DNA of 64,000 nucleotides from Flavobacterium undicola (GTDB taxonomy: Bacteria > Bacteroidota > Bacteroidia > Flavobacteriales > Flavobacteriaceae), in the NCBI RefSeq assembly GCF_009909155.2, contig NZ_JAAAPM020000018.1, positions 22,061 through 86,060 of the forward strand, in the 5' to 3' direction. The notes beneath the pieces were generated by a model that was not told the origin of the DNA, did not search any database, and saw nothing but the letters and a program-made list of their open reading frames with translations. Below are positions 46,874 through 55,713 of the stretch, piece by piece (position 1 is the stretch's first letter; each line of letters opens with the position of its first letter). The position numbers and the translations under genes were made by a program.

Positions 46874-48355
46874 ATGTCTATTTGGAACAAGAAACCACTA
46901 ATTAAACTCTTAGCTGAAGCAGAAGATTCTGAAAAAGGATTAAAAAGGACTCTTACAGCCTGGTCTTTAATTGCCTTAGGAATTGGAGCAATTATTGGCG
47001 CCGGATTATTTGTAAGAACCGCTACAGCAGCAGCACAAAGTGCCGGACCATCAGTAACATTAGCATTCATAGTAGCAGCAATAGGTTGTGCTTTGGCAGG
47101 ACTTTGCTATGCCGAATTATCTTCTTCAATACCTATTTCAGGAAGTGCCTACACTTATACCTATGCAACCATGGGTGAATTTCTAGCCTGGATAATTGGC
47201 TGGGATTTAATTTTAGAATATGCTGTAGGAGGAGCCACAGTAGGAATCGCTTGGAGTGAATACCTGAATGATTTATTAATAAATGTCATACACACCAGCC
47301 CAATTCCATTTGAATTCTCGCACTCTCCATTTCAAACATCTGCAGAAGGTGTTCATGGAATCATTAATTTACCGGCTCTATTTATAGTTACAGTTATTAG
47401 CTTATTATTAATTAAAGGAATTCAGGAATCGGCTTTTGTTAACGGTATCATTGTTATTCTAAAAGTAACCATTGTAATCCTTATTATATATATAGGATGG
47501 AAATTCATCAATCCTGTTAATCACACTCCTTATATACCACAAAGTTCTGTTTTTACTGATGAACATGGAATTGATCATTCTTATGGAGGAATAATGGGTA
47601 TTCTAGGAGCAGCTGGAACCGTATTTTTCGCTTTCATTGGTTTTGATGCAGTAAGTACTGCTGCTCAGGAAACAAAAAATCCAAAAACAGCAATGCCAAT
47701 TGGAATTTTAGGTTCATTAGCAATTTGTACTGTACTATACATTCTTTTTGCACACGTTCTTACAGGAGTTGCTACAGTAGAAGATTTTAGAACAGGCGGG
47801 AAAGAAGCTTCAGTAGCATTTGCTATAAACAAATACATGATAGGATATGAATGGCTTGGAGAATTTGTTACTATAGCTATTCTTGCAGGTTTCTCTTCCG
47901 TAATTCTGGTATTGCTTTTAGGACAATCAAGAGTCTTTTATTCTATGGGTAGAGATGGATTGCTACCTAAAATGTTTAGCGATGTACATCCAAAATTCAA
48001 AACTCCTTACAAAGCTAATCTTGCAATTCTTGTAATTGTTGGTGGATTTGCAGCATTCATTCCTGGAGACATCGTAGGAGATATGACCAGTATAGGAACT
48101 TTATTTGCATTTGTTTTAGTTTGTATCTCGGTAATTATTCTAAGAAAGAAAGAACCTGATTTGGTTCGCGAATTCAAAACTCCATTTGTACCCTTTGTAC
48201 CAATATTAGGTGCTGTTGTCTGTTTAGCGATGATGTACGGACTGGGATGGGTAAACTGGATGCGACTTTTTATCTGGATGGCAATAGGAATCGTTGTTTA
48301 TTTTTCATTTAGTCGAAAAAACAGTGTTTTAAACAATCCCGAAGAAACAAAATAG
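46874..48355 (+). CDS. APC-superfamily amino-acid permease (CAT-like)
   Basis: 493 residues with about 12-14 transmembrane helices. The N-terminal signature LIALGIGAIIGAGLFVRTATAAAQSAGPSV and the following CALAGLCYAELSSSIPISGSAYTYTYATMGE are those of the cationic-amino-acid-transporter branch. FFAFIGFDAVSTAAQETKNPKTAMPIGI is another family block. It imports or exchanges amino acids at the inner membrane; specificity is unknown. It is a single gene with a consensus promoter and a strong terminator. Confidence 0.93.
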   Translation: MSIWNKKPLIKLLAEAEDSEKGLKRTLTAWSLIALGIGAIIGAGLFVRTATAAAQSAGPSVTLAFIVAAIGCALAGLCYAELSSSIPISGSAYTYTYATMGEFLAWIIGWDLILEYAVGGATVGIAWSEYLNDLLINVIHTSPIPFEFSHSPFQTSAEGVHGIINLPALFIVTVISLLLIKGIQESAFVNGIIVILKVTIVILIIYIGWKFINPVNHTPYIPQSSVFTDEHGIDHSYGGIMGILGAAGTVFFAFIGFDAVSTAAQETKNPKTAMPIGILGSLAICTVLYILFAHVLTGVATVEDFRTGGKEASVAFAINKYMIGYEWLGEFVTIAILAGFSSVILVLLLGQSRVFYSMGRDGLLPKMFSDVHPKFKTPYKANLAILVIVGGFAAFIPGDIVGDMTSIGTLFAFVLVCISVIILRKKEPDLVREFKTPFVPFVPILGAVVCLAMMYGLGWVNWMRLFIWMAIGIVVYFSFSRKNSVLNNPEETK

Positions 48356-48369
48356 TGTAATAACTCTCT

Positions 48370-48412
48370 AAAAAAAGCCCTCTGAAATTAAAATTTTCAG
48401 AGGGCTTTTTTT
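48370..48412. terminator. Bidirectional terminator
   Basis: The arm at 48370-48387 (A-run, GCCCTCTGAAA) pairs with TTTCAGAGGGC plus T-run (48395-48412). It lies between two convergent genes. Confidence 0.9.
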
Positions 48413-48638
48413 ATAAATCAAAAACGGATGTTCGTTTGGCTCTAATCAAATCCTTCAATCGAATCCAAAAAGCCAGAATTAAATAGATTCCAAAACCAAG
48501 TCCTACGGTCACAAACGAAATGTAAATAAAGAACAATCGAACGCTATTGGCTCGCATCCCTAACTTATCTGCCAGTCTGGAAGACACATGAAATCCATGT
48601 TTTTCGAGAAAAAATTTAAGTTTAATTATAACTGACAT
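48411..48638 (-). CDS. Small PspC-like membrane protein
   Basis: 75 residues. SRLADKLGMRANSVRLFFIYISFVTVGLGFGIYLILAFWIRLKDL matches the PspC pattern of a short amphipathic start, a V-R-L-F entry and one transmembrane helix (about 34-57). PspC proteins sense or respond to membrane stress in enterobacteria. Single-domain copies are common in Bacteroidota, with unclear roles. The final codons overlap the bidirectional terminator. The next gene, on the opposite strand, is an SPFH protein, another family linked to membrane integrity, which may be meaningful. Confidence 0.78.
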   Translation of the reverse strand: MSVIIKLKFFLEKHGFHVSSRLADKLGMRANSVRLFFIYISFVTVGLGFGIYLILAFWIRLKDLIRAKRTSVFDL

Positions 48639-48668
48639 TTATGTTCTTTTTTGTATTGGGTAAAATTA

Positions 48669-48676
48669 CAAAATTA
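48669..48676 (-). promoter_or_regulatory. Putative -7 box of the PspC-like gene
   Basis: TAATTTTG on the minus strand matches TAnnTTTG, 31 bases from the start codon. Confidence 0.35.
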
Positions 48677-48739
48677 TATCGTCAAAATTATTAAGCAATA
48701 AATAATCTGCTTTTAATTTAAAAAGTGAGAAAAATAATC

Positions 48740-48747
48740 TATTTTTG
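48740..48747 (+). promoter_or_regulatory. Putative -7 box of the SPFH gene
   Basis: TATTTTTG matches TAnnTTTG, 23 bases before the start codon. Confidence 0.4.
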
Positions 48748-48770
48748 ATTTAACTAACTTTCAAAAAAAT

Positions 48771-50675
48771 ATGACAACATTTACAGATTACTGGTGGGTA
48801 TTATTACTATTTCTTTGTCTTTTTCTTTACAAATTCGTACTGAGAGTTTTCTTCGGTATGGTAATCGTCCCGGAAGACAAAATTGGTTTGGTTACTAAAA
48901 AATTCGTTCTGTTTGGAGCTGAAAAATCATTACCGGATGGCCGAATTATTGCCACAAAAGGGGAAGCCGGTTTTCAAGCCAAAACCCTTGCTCCGGGATT
49001 GTATTGGGCAATGTGGCCTTGGCAATATTCGGTAAACATGACTCCATTTACCATTATTCCAGAAGGAAATATCGGATTGCTGTTGAGTAAAGATGGTGCT
49101 GAAATACCTACAGGTCGAATTCTTGCTCAAAAAGTAAGTTCAGATAATTTTCAAGATGCGACTTTATTTCTCGACAATGGCGGACAAAAAGGACGTCAAT
49201 CAGCATTTATAACAACAGGTTCTTATCGTATCAATACTTTTTTGTTTGAAGTTGTGGTGTCTCCACAAATAGTGATTTCGGAAAATATGGTTGGAATCGT
49301 AACCGCAATGGACGGAGAGCCAATTCCTATTGGTCAAATTGCCGGTAAATTTGTAGATAACCACAATAACTTTCAGGATTTTGACCAATTTTTAAAAAAT
49401 GGAGGAAACCGTGGATTACAGCCTCAAGTAATGCTTGCCGGTTCTTATTACATCAATTCCTGGGCAATTCAAATAGAGCAAACTCCCATGACCGATGTGC
49501 CAATCGGATATGTTGGTGTGGTCATTTCTTATATTGGTGAGGACGGACAAGATGTAACGGGAGATACTTTCAAACACGGAAATATCGTTTCAAAAGGACA
49601 ACGAGGGGTTTGGATGGAACCTTTCGGACCGGGAAAATATGCGCTTAATAAATACACTACAAAGCTGGAACCTGTTCCTACAACCAATTTAGTTTTAAAC
49701 TGGGCTGATGCCAGAAGCGAATCTCATAACTTGGATCAAAACTTATCTACCATAACAGTTCGTTCCAAAGATGGTTTCCCTTTCAATCTGGATGTTTCTC
49801 AGATTATTCACGTTCCCGCTAATGAAGCGCCAAAAGTAATTGCCCGATTTGGAAGCATGAACAATCTTGTTTCTCAGGTTTTGGAACCAACCATTGGAAA
49901 TTATTTCAGAAACTCGGCTCAGGAAAGCGATGTGATTTCGTTTCTTTCTACCCGAAAAGAACGTCAGGAATCGGCTAAAAATCATATTAAAGTAGTTTTA
50001 GACGAATACAATGTCAATGCCGTTGACACCTTAATTGGAGATATTGTTCCACCGGAATCATTGATGAAAACCCTAACCGACAGAAAAATTGCCGAGGAAG
50101 AACAAAAAACTTATCAAACCCAAAAAATGGCGCAAGAACAACGTCAGGGTGTCGAAAAAGAAACCGCCATTGCCGATATGCAAAAGGAAATTGTAAAAGC
50201 ATCTCAAAGTGTTGAAATCGCCCAAAGAACTGCCGATGCCACCGTTAAAAAAGCAGAAGGAGATGCGACCAGTTTAAAACTGAATGTAAATGCGGAAGCC
50301 GAGGCCACAAAAATGCGCGCCAATGCCGAAGCGGAAGCTACAAAAGCAAGAGCCGGAGCACAAGCTGAAGCTACAAAATTAACAGCAAGTGCTGAAGCTG
50401 AAAGAATTTCTAAAACCGGTTTAGCCGAAGCCGAAAAGATTATGGCAATAGGAAAATCTACTGCTGAAGCTTACCAATTACAGGTTTCTGCTATGGGAGG
50501 TGACAACTTCACCAAATATAAAATAACCGAAGAAATAGGAAAAGGACAAATTAAAGTCATTCCGGATGTATTAATTTCTGGAAATTCCGGTTCTGATGGT
50601 GGAATAAGTGGTCTTTTAGGCATGAAACTAATGGAAATGATGGATACCAAAAGAGACGATTCTAAGAAAAATTAA
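48771..50675 (+). CDS. SPFH/flotillin-like protein with four N-terminal repeats
   Basis: 634 residues. A transmembrane helix (about 8-30) is followed by four related 65-75-residue units at about 32-94, 95-168, 169-242 and 243-306. Each begins with an I/V-G-x-V/L strand and ends in an L-x-x-G-x-Y-x-I-N turn (ITTGSYRIN, MLAGSYYIN, FGPGKYALN). The SPFH/band 7 domain spans about 325-460, and an Ala/Glu/Lys-rich coiled coil (455-570) follows, as in flotillin and YqiK. The C-terminus is glycine-rich. It probably oligomerises on the inner membrane as a scaffold. Its partners are unknown; the divergent neighbour is a PspC-like gene. Confidence 0.85.
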   Translation: MTTFTDYWWVLLLFLCLFLYKFVLRVFFGMVIVPEDKIGLVTKKFVLFGAEKSLPDGRIIATKGEAGFQAKTLAPGLYWAMWPWQYSVNMTPFTIIPEGNIGLLLSKDGAEIPTGRILAQKVSSDNFQDATLFLDNGGQKGRQSAFITTGSYRINTFLFEVVVSPQIVISENMVGIVTAMDGEPIPIGQIAGKFVDNHNNFQDFDQFLKNGGNRGLQPQVMLAGSYYINSWAIQIEQTPMTDVPIGYVGVVISYIGEDGQDVTGDTFKHGNIVSKGQRGVWMEPFGPGKYALNKYTTKLEPVPTTNLVLNWADARSESHNLDQNLSTITVRSKDGFPFNLDVSQIIHVPANEAPKVIARFGSMNNLVSQVLEPTIGNYFRNSAQESDVISFLSTRKERQESAKNHIKVVLDEYNVNAVDTLIGDIVPPESLMKTLTDRKIAEEEQKTYQTQKMAQEQRQGVEKETAIADMQKEIVKASQSVEIAQRTADATVKKAEGDATSLKLNVNAEAEATKMRANAEAEATKARAGAQAEATKLTASAEAERISKTGLAEAEKIMAIGKSTAEAYQLQVSAMGGDNFTKYKITEEIGKGQIKVIPDVLISGNSGSDGGISGLLGMKLMEMMDTKRDDSKKN

Positions 50676-50693
50676 TTTTCATTCAATTGACAT

Positions 50694-50724
50694 AAAAATC
50701 CGCTTCACAGCGGATTTTTTTTTT
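50694..50724. terminator. Terminator between the SPFH and DUF2851 genes
   Basis: AAAAATCCGCT (50694-50704) pairs with AGCGGATTTTT (50709-50719) around TCAC, followed by more T residues. It can serve both convergent genes. Confidence 0.9.
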
Positions 50725-50744
50725 TGTAAAATTATAGCATACTC

Positions 50745-52019
50745 TTAACTACTCTTCTTCAACAATTCCATTCCAATGGCACAGTCCAAACATTTACATT
50801 TATTGCAATACTCATTCTTAAGCTGCAATAGCGACTGAGAATCGAAAGCAGAATTGGATAAAACACCAAATGAAGCAAACTTATCTATAATACTGTTTTT
50901 CTCAGGCGAAACCGCAACTAAAATTGCCATCAAATCCTCGGCTATCTCCTTTCCCAGACTTTTAGCATAGGCAAACTGAATGGGGATAATCGTATTGATC
51001 AACAATAAATCAACAAAAGATTTGGATAATTTCTTCGTCTTCTTCGGGCTCACTTTGTCAAATTGATAATGAATTTCCCAATAAGTCGAAGTACTTACTT
51101 GAAACAATTGATAAATGGATTCAATTGAATAATTACTATTGATTTTCGAAAATAAATTTTGATGCAAGTGATACAAATGAGCCAATTGCGAAAGACGAAT
51201 AGTCGGAAAATTATCTGGACGATGTTTAAAAAACTGCAGCTGTCCTTCGTTATCTGGCTCTAATTGGTATTTATGTAACAAATAAAAATATCTGAATTTT
51301 AAGTCTTTAAAATAAGTATCTTCTTTATCTGAATCCAATAAAGCAGATTTACCAAATAAAAGTGCCTCTAAATTCTCCACTTCAAAACTTTCTTTTCTTA
51401 TGATTGAAAAAGGAATTGCTTTTGCGATTTTCAAAAAGGTTTCACCGTTAGTATTCAATCCGAAATTTTTAGCCAACATGCAAAACAAGGCTGCTTCCCA
51501 ATCCTTATTGGTTTCTTCTAACAAATCATAAATAGCTTTTGATTTTCGTTCTAATCGCTCAAAAAACAAGCGTTCTTGCCAATTTTTCAAAACAAAATCA
51601 TCTAAATCACATAATTGTTTCTCACAAAAAATCCATGATTTTGGACTCACTAATCTTTGATAATTAGTTAAGACTTCCTTGTCGACATAGCTCTTGAGTT
51701 CTAAAACAGGAATCTCAGAATTGTTTTTCCTGAAAACTTCGGTATCGTGTTCCCAAACTACATGAAGAATCACATTTTCATAAGCCGCATCTTCTTCATG
51801 ATGATGCACATACCAATCGGAAGATTTGAGATGAATTTCGACATTACCTGCCCATTTTTGATTTCCAATAATCATTTGAGCATTAAAAAAATCCGGACCA
51901 GCTAGTTCTAAATATTGACCAACATTGATGATGGTAATTTCTTGTTCATTTGAAGTTTTTAAATGCAATGTATCAAACTTCTTGAATTTCCAGAGATAGT
52001 GTAAAAAATCTTCTTTCAT
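50745..52019 (-). CDS. DUF2851 family protein
   Basis: 424 residues, soluble. The N-terminus MKEDFLHYLWKFKKFD, then VGQYLELAGPDFFNAQMIIGNQKWAGNVEIHLKSSDWYVHHHEEDAAYENVILHVVWEHD, is the DUF2851 signature. The GPDF...GNVEIH-x-x-S-D-W arrangement recalls restriction-endonuclease-like cores, but this is inference. The last residues contain four cysteines in YCNKCKCLDCAIG, a possible metal site. Function unknown. It is followed 70 bases later by an exonuclease gene on the opposite side of a separate short gap, and the two may be unrelated. Confidence 0.88.
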   Translation of the reverse strand: MKEDFLHYLWKFKKFDTLHLKTSNEQEITIINVGQYLELAGPDFFNAQMIIGNQKWAGNVEIHLKSSDWYVHHHEEDAAYENVILHVVWEHDTEVFRKNNSEIPVLELKSYVDKEVLTNYQRLVSPKSWIFCEKQLCDLDDFVLKNWQERLFFERLERKSKAIYDLLEETNKDWEAALFCMLAKNFGLNTNGETFLKIAKAIPFSIIRKESFEVENLEALLFGKSALLDSDKEDTYFKDLKFRYFYLLHKYQLEPDNEGQLQFFKHRPDNFPTIRLSQLAHLYHLHQNLFSKINSNYSIESIYQLFQVSTSTYWEIHYQFDKVSPKKTKKLSKSFVDLLLINTIIPIQFAYAKSLGKEIAEDLMAILVAVSPEKNSIIDKFASFGVLSNSAFDSQSLLQLKNEYCNKCKCLDCAIGMELLKKSS

Positions 52020-52089
52020 CTTAGTGACTTAAAAAGTTAATACACTAATTTAGTGAAAAAACTTACACTAATGACTTTTGAAAGAAATA

Positions 52090-52572
52090 TTATTGTTTAA
52101 GAAATAATTGAGCACAAGCTCTGGCATCAGACAATGCTTCGTGATGTTGCAATTTAATATTCATGGCATGGCAACAATCACTAAGTTTGGTAGGTTTCAA
52201 GCCTTTTGCTTTATAAATTTTTACGGTACATTCCCATTTTGAAGCAATATTCAAATCGGCATAATCTAGGCCGTAATAGGCCATTGATTTGGCCAAAACA
52301 TTACGATCAAAACTCTCGTTATGGGCTACAACCACTCTATTTTGAAGACGTTTTTGAATTTCTGGAAATACTTGAAGAAAGTTTTTAGCCCTGGCTGTAT
52401 CTCTTGGATAAATACCATGCACTTGTATCGTGTAAGGATTGTACAAATTATTAGGCGGTTGAATCAAAGTGACAAACTCGTCTACAACAATCCCATTTTC
52501 TACAGTAACAATCCCAACTGAACAGGGATGAAAAGCAGTAGCGGTTTCAAAATCTATGGCAGTGAAAGTCAT
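52090..52572 (-). CDS. DnaQ-like 3'-5' exonuclease
   Basis: 160 residues. The DEDDh exonuclease motifs are present: exo I FTAIDFETAT (residues about 2-11), exo II in VVAHNESFDRNVLA, and exo III HHEALSDARACAQL. These enzymes trim 3' ends of DNA or RNA. The short length indicates a stand-alone nuclease domain, more like the polymerase III epsilon-type exonuclease domain than full epsilon. It starts 8 bases after the porin stop, so it probably shares the porin transcript. Confidence 0.9.
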   Translation of the reverse strand: MTFTAIDFETATAFHPCSVGIVTVENGIVVDEFVTLIQPPNNLYNPYTIQVHGIYPRDTARAKNFLQVFPEIQKRLQNRVVVAHNESFDRNVLAKSMAYYGLDYADLNIASKWECTVKIYKAKGLKPTKLSDCCHAMNIKLQHHEALSDARACAQLFLKQ

Positions 52573-52580
52573 TATTAAAA

Positions 52581-54569
52581 CTAATTAAAGAAATTCCAAA
52601 TCAATCCAAAACGAATAGTCATATCTCGATACGGATTATTAGGTGCCGAATAATAATTATTCCCTGTATAAGCCGCATTAAAATGTTCGGCTTTTAAATA
52701 AACTCTGGTTCGCTGAATTTTTGCATTGATAAAGAAATCAAGATTAGGGTAATTTCCAATTTCCTTTTTATTTTGGATAAAAAACTCTCCAATAACTGGG
52801 TTATAATCGTTGGCAAAATAATTCGTGAAATAATTTAACGTAATTCCGGTTTGAATAAATAATGCTTTACTAAAGAAATAATTACTGTAATAAATAGTAT
52901 TACGAGTCACTAAATCCGGAACATTCAAAATTGCTTCTTGCTGATCTGTTTTTTGGTACAAAATCGTATTATTCAACGCAAATTTCCCAAAAGTAATCTC
53001 CTTATTCAATTTAAGAGAAACATACTTAATTGTTCCTCCATATTGATTTGGTGTAACTATTTGCTGTGATTCATCAGTTGCTGTGTTTTCAAAATACAAA
53101 TGATCAGTAAGCGTGGACAACTGTAACGAAGCTTCAAACCAAGGCGTTGTGGCACTTCCGCTAAGAATATTAACTTTTTCGTTTTTAAAATTATTCGACC
53201 AATTATAACCCACATAATTACTTTGGTACAAATTATAATTATCGTTAGGCAATTTATTTAAATTTTGGTATCCAAAAACAAATTGGAAGTCGTCATTTAA
53301 ATCATAATTCAGTTTTGCGTCTAAATTAGACAAGGTCTGTTTTGTAATTGATTTGGAAAGCAAAAATTTTCCATGCCATTTGTTTTTTTGATATTCATAT
53401 TGACCACCAACACTATTAATATTTCGTGCTAAGGTAGATGGAATTACTTTTGTTGATATAGTTGGTATAGCAGAAGGATTTTCGACATCATCCTGAATTA
53501 ATATCCGATTATAATAAAAATTACTGCGGAAATCGTCTATAAAAAACTGAAACTTCCCAAGCGTAGTATTCTCATACATTACAGCCGCTTTGTTGTACAT
53601 TTTATTGTAATGAGTTTGATCCTTAAGATTGGAAGCCACAATGGCATCGCCAAATCGAGAGACCGATTGAGTCCCTACCGCCGAAAGTATGGTAGGTTGG
53701 TAGTATTCGAAAAATTTATTCTCATAATTCAACTGATGCGCCACATATAAATTATTGGCTCCGTGAGTTGGATTAATTCTAAAACTATGGTCCACAAAAA
53801 TACGTTTCGCCTTCAAAAAAGATTCGGCATCGGTTAGATACACCTGCAAACGCTGTCTATTGGTATACTTTCCATCTTCGCTTTCAAAATCTCCCACAGT
53901 TGTGATTCCTCCATTTTCCTCATTCAAAGCATCTTGACCTGTAAAATGAGCGTTCATAGAATAACGTTTGCTGGTAGTGTTATAACTAGCCGTAAATCTA
54001 AAACTTCCCGTGCTGGCTAGCTGGTTAATGTATTTTCCTTCTGAACGCAATCCTTTATAAGCAATCGATAAATTAAAATTTGGCGAAAGATTGACTGCAA
54101 AAAATGAATCTACCGAATGTCCTTTTCCAATGGTAGATTTAAAAAACAATTCGGTTACAGGAGTTGCAACGGAACTATACCTAATTTGGTTTGCCTCTAA
54201 AAAATTGAAATGTTTAGCCTTAAAACCAAATTCCGGATAAGGCGAATTCTCCGTTAAACTATATTGAAGTGTATTGTACGGCTGTCCTTCATTTGAAAAA
54301 GGCAATAGTCCGAAAATATCTCTTCGAAGATAATTCATCGAATACTCTCTTTGAATGGTCAGCGCAGTATCTAAATAAGTAGTATCTCTTTCTAAAGTGA
54401 TAAAACGATACATATCCATAGTCGCGACTTTGGCAGTATCTTTTCCCTTATCATTTGTTCCTTTCAACCTTTCCGAAAAGCTTCTTTTAGGTGCTTCTTC
54501 TCTTGATTTTACTTGAGAAAACAACAAGGTAGGTAGTGCTAAAAAATATAAAAAAAAGAGAATTCTCAT
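52581..54569 (-). CDS. Putative outer-membrane porin (Porin_10 family)
   Basis: 662 residues with a signal peptide (1-19, ending LLFSQ). The N-terminal segment RDIFGLLPFSNEGQPYNTLQYS is typical of the flavobacterial Porin_10 proteins. Most of the rest is alternating polar/hydrophobic beta-strand sequence (for example GSFRFTASYNTTSKRYSMNAHFTG). It ends in MTIRFGLIWNFFN, with an aromatic C-terminal residue two before the end, as in outer-membrane beta-barrels. Solute specificity is unknown. A promoter box lies about 50 bases upstream. Confidence 0.85.
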   Translation of the reverse strand: MRILFFLYFLALPTLLFSQVKSREEAPKRSFSERLKGTNDKGKDTAKVATMDMYRFITLERDTTYLDTALTIQREYSMNYLRRDIFGLLPFSNEGQPYNTLQYSLTENSPYPEFGFKAKHFNFLEANQIRYSSVATPVTELFFKSTIGKGHSVDSFFAVNLSPNFNLSIAYKGLRSEGKYINQLASTGSFRFTASYNTTSKRYSMNAHFTGQDALNEENGGITTVGDFESEDGKYTNRQRLQVYLTDAESFLKAKRIFVDHSFRINPTHGANNLYVAHQLNYENKFFEYYQPTILSAVGTQSVSRFGDAIVASNLKDQTHYNKMYNKAAVMYENTTLGKFQFFIDDFRSNFYYNRILIQDDVENPSAIPTISTKVIPSTLARNINSVGGQYEYQKNKWHGKFLLSKSITKQTLSNLDAKLNYDLNDDFQFVFGYQNLNKLPNDNYNLYQSNYVGYNWSNNFKNEKVNILSGSATTPWFEASLQLSTLTDHLYFENTATDESQQIVTPNQYGGTIKYVSLKLNKEITFGKFALNNTILYQKTDQQEAILNVPDLVTRNTIYYSNYFFSKALFIQTGITLNYFTNYFANDYNPVIGEFFIQNKKEIGNYPNLDFFINAKIQRTRVYLKAEHFNAAYTGNNYYSAPNNPYRDMTIRFGLIWNFFN

Positions 54570-54617
54570 TCGAAACAGATATATGATTGGGCTTTTATTT
54601 CAAAACTAATAATGAAG

Positions 54618-54625
54618 CAAAGGTA
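54618..54625 (-). promoter_or_regulatory. Putative -7 box of the porin gene
   Basis: TACCTTTG on the minus strand matches TAnnTTTG. A TTG lies about 23 bases upstream, a somewhat long spacing. Confidence 0.4.
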
Positions 54626-54761
54626 AACGATAAAAACGTATAAAAAAACAACTTAATTTAGCCTTCTTTCTAAGCAAACGTTAGAATAACGAACAATTAT
54701 CTTAAAAATTTTATAATCTTTGTCATTCGAAAAACTTTCAATACCGTTTGTTATTTCAAAT

Positions 54762-54824
54762 TAGTCCAATAAAAATTGGACTAGATGAAATATACAACGG
54801 CATTATACAGGAACTATTGGACTA
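54762..54824 (+). other. Alternative-pairing leader upstream of rnhB
   Basis: TAGTCCAAT (54762-54770) can pair either with ATTGGACTA at 54775-54783 or with an identical ATTGGACTA at 54816-54824. The two folds are mutually exclusive and lie just before the rnhB start at 54849. No T-run follows. The region from 54570 holds no gene. Confidence 0.4.
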
Positions 54825-54848
54825 AAAAATAATTATAAATGGTATAAT

Positions 54849-55547
54849 ATGCTTGCCTCTACTTTTTCTGAACTAATTCTTGAAGCTGGAACCGACGAAG
54901 CGGGTCGTGGTTGCCTTGCTGGTCCTGTTACTGCCGCTGCTGTTATCCTCTCCCCAACCCTCTCCAAAGGAGAGGGAGTGAAAAACGATTCCACAAAATT
55001 ACTTCTTGATTTACTTAATGACAGCAAACAACTTTCTGAAAAAATTAGAGAAAAATTACGTCCTATAATCGAAGAACAAGCCGTTACTTTTGCCGTTACT
55101 CATTTGCTTCCAAATGAAATTGACGAAATCAATATTCTAAATGCTTCAATGAAAGGCATGCAAGAATCGATTTTAAAATTAAATGTTGTCCCCGAATTTA
55201 TTATTGTAGACGGCAACAGAAGTTTGAATGCCAAATTAGGTCTAAAAAACACCACCGGAAAACAATTCACCGCTGAAGAAATCGAATTACTAAAATCAAT
55301 TCCGAATCAAAGTATTGTAAAAGGAGATTCTAAATATTTAAGCATTGCTGCGGCTTCTGTTCTGGCAAAAACCTATCGTGATGAATATATGGACCGAATT
55401 CACGAAGAATTTCCAATGTACAATTGGAAAAAAAACAAAGGCTATCCAACTAAAGAACACCGTGAAGCTATTCGAAAATATGGTACTACAAAATACCATA
55501 GAATGAGTTTTCGATTGTTGCCGGAACAGCTTGCTCTAAATTTATGA
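54849..55547 (+). CDS. rnhB: Ribonuclease HII with an in-frame insertion
   Basis: 232 residues. Removes RNA from RNA-DNA hybrids and misincorporated ribonucleotides. The catalytic start [13 protein letters not shown] gives D16 and E17. [23 protein letters not shown] (D121) and [24 protein letters not shown] are intact. Between AAAVIL and LNDSK, where most homologues have about 8 residues, this protein has about 21 (residues 35-55). These are encoded partly by a dispersed hairpin repeat (CCCTCTCC-AAA-GGAGAGGG) also seen at 57517-57551. The frame stays open, and the loop joins surface elements, so the enzyme may still work. Confidence 0.9.
   Translation: MLASTFSELILEAGTDEAGRGCLAGPVTAAAVILSPTLSKGEGVKNDSTKLLLDLLNDSKQLSEKIREKLRPIIEEQAVTFAVTHLLPNEIDEINILNASMKGMQESILKLNVVPEFIIVDGNRSLNAKLGLKNTTGKQFTAEEIELLKSIPNQSIVKGDSKYLSIAAASVLAKTYRDEYMDRIHEEFPMYNWKKNKGYPTKEHREAIRKYGTTKYHRMSFRLLPEQLALNL
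54945..54979. repeat. Dispersed hairpin repeat inside rnhB
   Basis: CCCTCTCC (54958-54965), AAA, GGAGAGGG (54969-54976), preceded by TCCTCTCCCC. It matches the intergenic copy at about 57517-57551 and is translated here. Confidence 0.7.
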
Positions 55548-55713
55548 TTGTAGATTAACGATTTTAAATTTAAGATTTACTACTGGGTACCAAAAATTTT
55601 ACCGCAAAGTTCTCAAAGTTTTTTTGCCGCGAAGAGACGCAAAGAAATAGAAAAAAATCAGTGTTAATCTGCTAAGATCTGTTAGATCTGTGTTCCAAAA
55701 ACACACGGAAATT
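55548..55713. repeat. Repeat-like DNA between rnhB and lipB
   Basis: It contains CCGCAAAGTTCTCAAAGTTT, GCCGCGAAGAGACGCAAAG and the palindrome AGATCTGTTAGATCT. The CCGCAAAGT word is shared with the cluster at 1721. No gene is visible. Confidence 0.5.
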
